From: an uncultured Pseudomonadales bacterium
GTDB lineage: Bacteria > Pseudomonadota > Gammaproteobacteria > Pseudomonadales > Azotimanducaceae
Length of the DNA: 64,000 nt
NCBI GenBank assembly: GCA_958296165.1
Contig: OY282447.1
Coordinates: 3,695,154-3,759,153, forward strand
Direction: 5' to 3'
Part shown: piece by piece, positions 60,695 to 64,000 of the stretch
How the letters are laid out: each line of letters opens with the position of its first letter
Position numbering within the stretch: position 1 is the first letter of the stretch
Notes under the pieces: generated by a model
Seen by the model: the letters and a program-made list of their open reading frames with translations, nothing else
What the model was told of the DNA's origin: nothing
The model's database searches: none
Made by a program: the position numbers and the translations under genes

Positions 60695-60722
60695 TTGAAT
60701 AACGCGAAGGCGCCCCTATTAT
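60695..60722 (+). promoter_or_regulatory. groES promoter, heat-shock-like
   Basis: TTGAAT (60695-60700), 16 bases, then TATTAT (60717-60722) preceded by GCCCC. The TTGAA and CCCCTAT elements resemble a sigma-32 promoter, and the hexamers also fit sigma-70. It lies 17 bases upstream of the CIRCE element, so both positive and negative heat control are possible. Confidence 0.55.
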
Positions 60723-60733
60723 TAGCGCCGCTC

Positions 60734-60770
60734 GGCGGTTAGCACTCTACTAGCGAGAGTGCTAACCGCC
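60734..60770. promoter_or_regulatory. CIRCE operator (HrcA binding site)
   Basis: TTAGCACTC (60739-60747), nine bases, GAGTGCTAA (60757-60765): an exact copy of the CIRCE consensus. Flanking GGCGG/CCGCC extends each arm to 14 perfect bases. It overlaps the expected transcription start of groES-groEL, so the HrcA repressor should control the operon. No hrcA gene is in this window. Confidence 0.95.
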
Positions 60771-60844
60771 CCCAAAAGTTGTGCTCGGCGGCTGCCGGGC
60801 GCAGTGGAATGGATTTCTTACACAGGCACTTGGGAGGAAAGTGA

Positions 60845-62807
<1,963 letters not shown>

Positions 62808-62901
62808 CGCTCCTGCGCCCTTACGGTGCGCGGCTTGGCTTCACAAGTCCGCGCACCAGCGCTTTGTGCGACCACGCCCTAAGTTGCGTGGTCGTGCCTT
62901 G

Positions 62902-62930
62902 AACCCCGCCAAACGGCGGGGTTTCTGTTT
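62902..62930 (+). terminator. Rho-independent terminator of groESL
   Basis: Stem AACCCCGCC (62902-62910), loop AAAC, stem GGCGGGGTT (62915-62923), followed by TCTGTTT. A 9-bp GC-rich stem with a T-rich tail, the clearest terminator in the window. Confidence 0.85.
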
Positions 62931-62943
62931 GTGGGCGTTTTGC

Positions 62944-62949
62944 TATGAT
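62944..62949 (+). promoter_or_regulatory. Possible -10 box for the PuuD-like gene
   Basis: TATGAT 34 bases before the ATG, with AAAGGGG as ribosome-binding site between. No convincing -35 element is seen. Confidence 0.35.
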
Positions 62950-62982
62950 CGGACGCACTCTTAAGAAAGAAAGGGGAATTCG

Positions 62983-63636
62983 ATGGACTACATGGACCTG
63001 CTTCAGTTCCTGTTCCGCTGGGGTCACGTGGTCTTCGGGATCGCTTGGATCGGCCTCTTGTACTACTTCAACTTCGTGCAGGGCGGCTATATGGCCGCGG
63101 CTTCCAACGACGCCAAAGTAGACGCCTTCACCAAGCTTGTGCCAAGTGCCCTGTGGTGGTTTCGCTGGGCGGCGATGATGACGTTCCTTACCGGCGTGGT
63201 GCTGCTCATGTACATCATGAGTGCGCTGTCGGTCGGCATCGTGTTGGGCGGGGTGATGGCGACGCTGATGTTCCTCAACGTCTGGCTCATCATCTGGCCC
63301 AATCAGAAGATCGTCATCGCCTCCAACGAGTCTGTCCGCGACGGTGGCGAGGCCGATCCCAACCAGGCTGCGGCAGCCGCAAAGGCGCTCTTGGCGTCGC
63401 GCACCAATACGCTGTTCTCGCTGCCGATGGCCTTGTTCATGGTTTCCCACAGCGCCTACACCTTGGGCGCTGGCAACCTGACCACGCTCGGCATGTGGAT
63501 TGGCCTCGCGCTGATCGTCCTGATCGAGGCCAACGCGATCTGGGGCAAGATCGGGCCCATCGCCAGCGTCAAGGGCGTCATCAGCTGGAGCGTGGCACTG
63601 ACCGTCGTGATGGGCGCGGTGGCGGGCTGGCTGTAG
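62983..63636 (+). CDS. Membrane protein related to the urate hydroxylase PuuD N-terminal domain
   Basis: A 217-residue protein with about five membrane helices. The start LLQFLFRWGHVVFGIAWIGLLYYFNFVQG, with its His and IAWIG, is the hallmark of the urate-oxidase N-terminal (PuuD) membrane domain. Further helices are GVVLLMYIMSAL, GIVLGGVMATLMFLNVWLIIW and the C-terminal VALTVVMGAVAG. Full-length PuuD adds a cytochrome c domain, which is absent here. Stand-alone versions exist in many proteobacteria and their role is not settled. His residues in helices could bind haem. Confidence 0.8.
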   Translation: MDYMDLLQFLFRWGHVVFGIAWIGLLYYFNFVQGGYMAAASNDAKVDAFTKLVPSALWWFRWAAMMTFLTGVVLLMYIMSALSVGIVLGGVMATLMFLNVWLIIWPNQKIVIASNESVRDGGEADPNQAAAAAKALLASRTNTLFSLPMALFMVSHSAYTLGAGNLTTLGMWIGLALIVLIEANAIWGKIGPIASVKGVISWSVALTVVMGAVAGWL

Positions 63637-63776
63637 CCGCACGACCGCGCGAGCGGAGGTTCAACGTGCGCTGATCCGCCTGCCGTGCCGGCGGCACGGC
63701 CGCGTTGCGCAGCTGCTGGACGCCCGCCGGCCCGGAAAACGTGCTGGCGACCTTGAGACATGGCGGCGCACACGCT

Positions 63777-63809
63777 AATCTCTCGCACACTTTAGATGTG
63801 CGAGAGATT
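63777..63809. promoter_or_regulatory. 13-bp perfect inverted repeat before the last gene
   Basis: AATCTCTCGCACA (63777-63789), 7-base loop CTTTAGA, TGTGCGAGAGATT (63797-63809). It is followed by TCTCG with no T-run. It lies 141 bases after the previous stop and covers or abuts the start of the next gene. It may be an operator, an RNA hairpin controlling translation, or a bidirectional terminator. Confidence 0.5.
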
Positions 63810-63813
63810 TCTC

Positions 63814-64000
63814 GTGTCCGAGCAGACGCAGCCCGGCTCGCTCGCCGCTCAGCCCCGCGACGGCACACGTTCGTCACGCCGCTCGCGCGGGCGGCAGCGC
63901 GACTCCATCTCGCCGCTGTTCAATTTCCTCTTCGCCATTCCCGTCATCGGCTTAGTCGCGGCAGGGTGGTTCATTTTCAATCAGCAGGAGCAGCTGGAGA
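63814..64000 (+). CDS. Membrane protein, N-terminal part (runs off the window)
   Basis: The first 62 codons of a gene cut by the window edge. A polar, Arg-rich leader (SSRRSRGRQRDS) is followed by one membrane helix (LFNFLFAIPVIGLVAAGWFIF) and then NQQEQLE, which could begin a coiled coil. GTG at 63814 or ATG at 63796 (inside the inverted repeat) could start it. Too little is present to name the family. Confidence 0.5.
   Translation, partial: MSEQTQPGSLAAQPRDGTRSSRRSRGRQRDSISPLFNFLFAIPVIGLVAAGWFIFNQQEQLE

Noticed and set aside
60734-60770. Hairpin read as a terminator for the preceding minus-strand genes
   Set aside because: It exactly fits the CIRCE consensus and stands directly before groES, so an operator is the better reading.

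Overview
The window is high-GC bacterial chromosome, packed with genes that often overlap by a few bases (ATGA/GTGA junctions), with no rRNA, tRNA or CRISPR array seen. The gene set (PlsB, type II secretion GspC/GspD/GspN, GlnD, DapC/DapE, RsmJ, a DUF1820 protein, homodimeric-type AceE with AceF, GroESL, UvrD, GlmU/GlmS) points to a gammaproteobacterium. Acyl-CoA dehydrogenase, CaiB/BaiF CoA-transferase, amine oxidase and salicylate-hydroxylase-like genes suggest a heterotrophic, possibly environmental or host-associated lineage. The species cannot be named from sequence alone.

Layout. 1-2.7 kb: end of an AlaA-like aminotransferase facing a GT2/GT-C polyprenyl-glycosyltransferase pair. 2.8-6 kb: an accessory patch with an orphan AAA ATPase, an IS21-like remnant that appears to enclose an outer-membrane beta-barrel gene, and a Uma2-family nuclease gene. 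6-9 kb: acyl-CoA dehydrogenase-like flavoprotein, serine hydrolase and RsmJ in an overlapping run. 9-21 kb: a minus-strand core block, plsB, gspD, gspC, gspN, dapE, dapC, glnD, map. 21-22.4 kb: a CaiB/BaiF CoA-transferase behind a promoter with two tandem palindromes.

22.4-27.6 kb is a decayed defence island. It holds a TonB-receptor tail, a broken copy of an AAA/PD-(D/E)XK gene, an intact-looking mcrC, an mcrB that has lost its Walker B segment, and the intact AAA/PD-(D/E)XK gene. 27.7-35.6 kb is metabolic and housekeeping: FAD monooxygenase, GNAT, DUF1499, DUF1820, FAD-dependent reductase, a cereblon-like CULT-domain protein, a HAD hydrolase, and a PTPS-like/SDR/YhhQ trio that suggests pterin or 7-deazapurine metabolism.

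35.6-42.3 kb is the most interesting region. It is a minus-strand cassette of a two-AAA+ ATPase, a WYL-domain regulator, a low-GC PD-(D/E)XK protein and a DUF2779 double-nuclease protein. The AAA promoter region, with a 9-bp inverted-repeat operator, is duplicated 1.2 kb upstream in front of a second low-GC PD-(D/E)XK gene. It looks like a WYL-controlled defence locus that I do not recognise as a named system. 42.4-46.7 kb: galU, glmU, glmS (cell-envelope sugar nucleotides).

46.8-50.1 kb is a second island: a DprA-like gene, and a RecQ-phosphoribosyltransferase fusion broken into two ends with a winged-helix/PD-(D/E)XK gene between them. 50.3-64 kb is core again: uvrD, a lone TRAP-type binding lipoprotein, copper amine oxidase, aceE-aceF, a PduO-type adenosyltransferase, an alkyltransferase-like protein, and groES-groEL under a perfect CIRCE operator plus a heat-shock-like promoter. 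The window ends in a membrane protein related to the PuuD N-terminal domain and the start of a further membrane protein.
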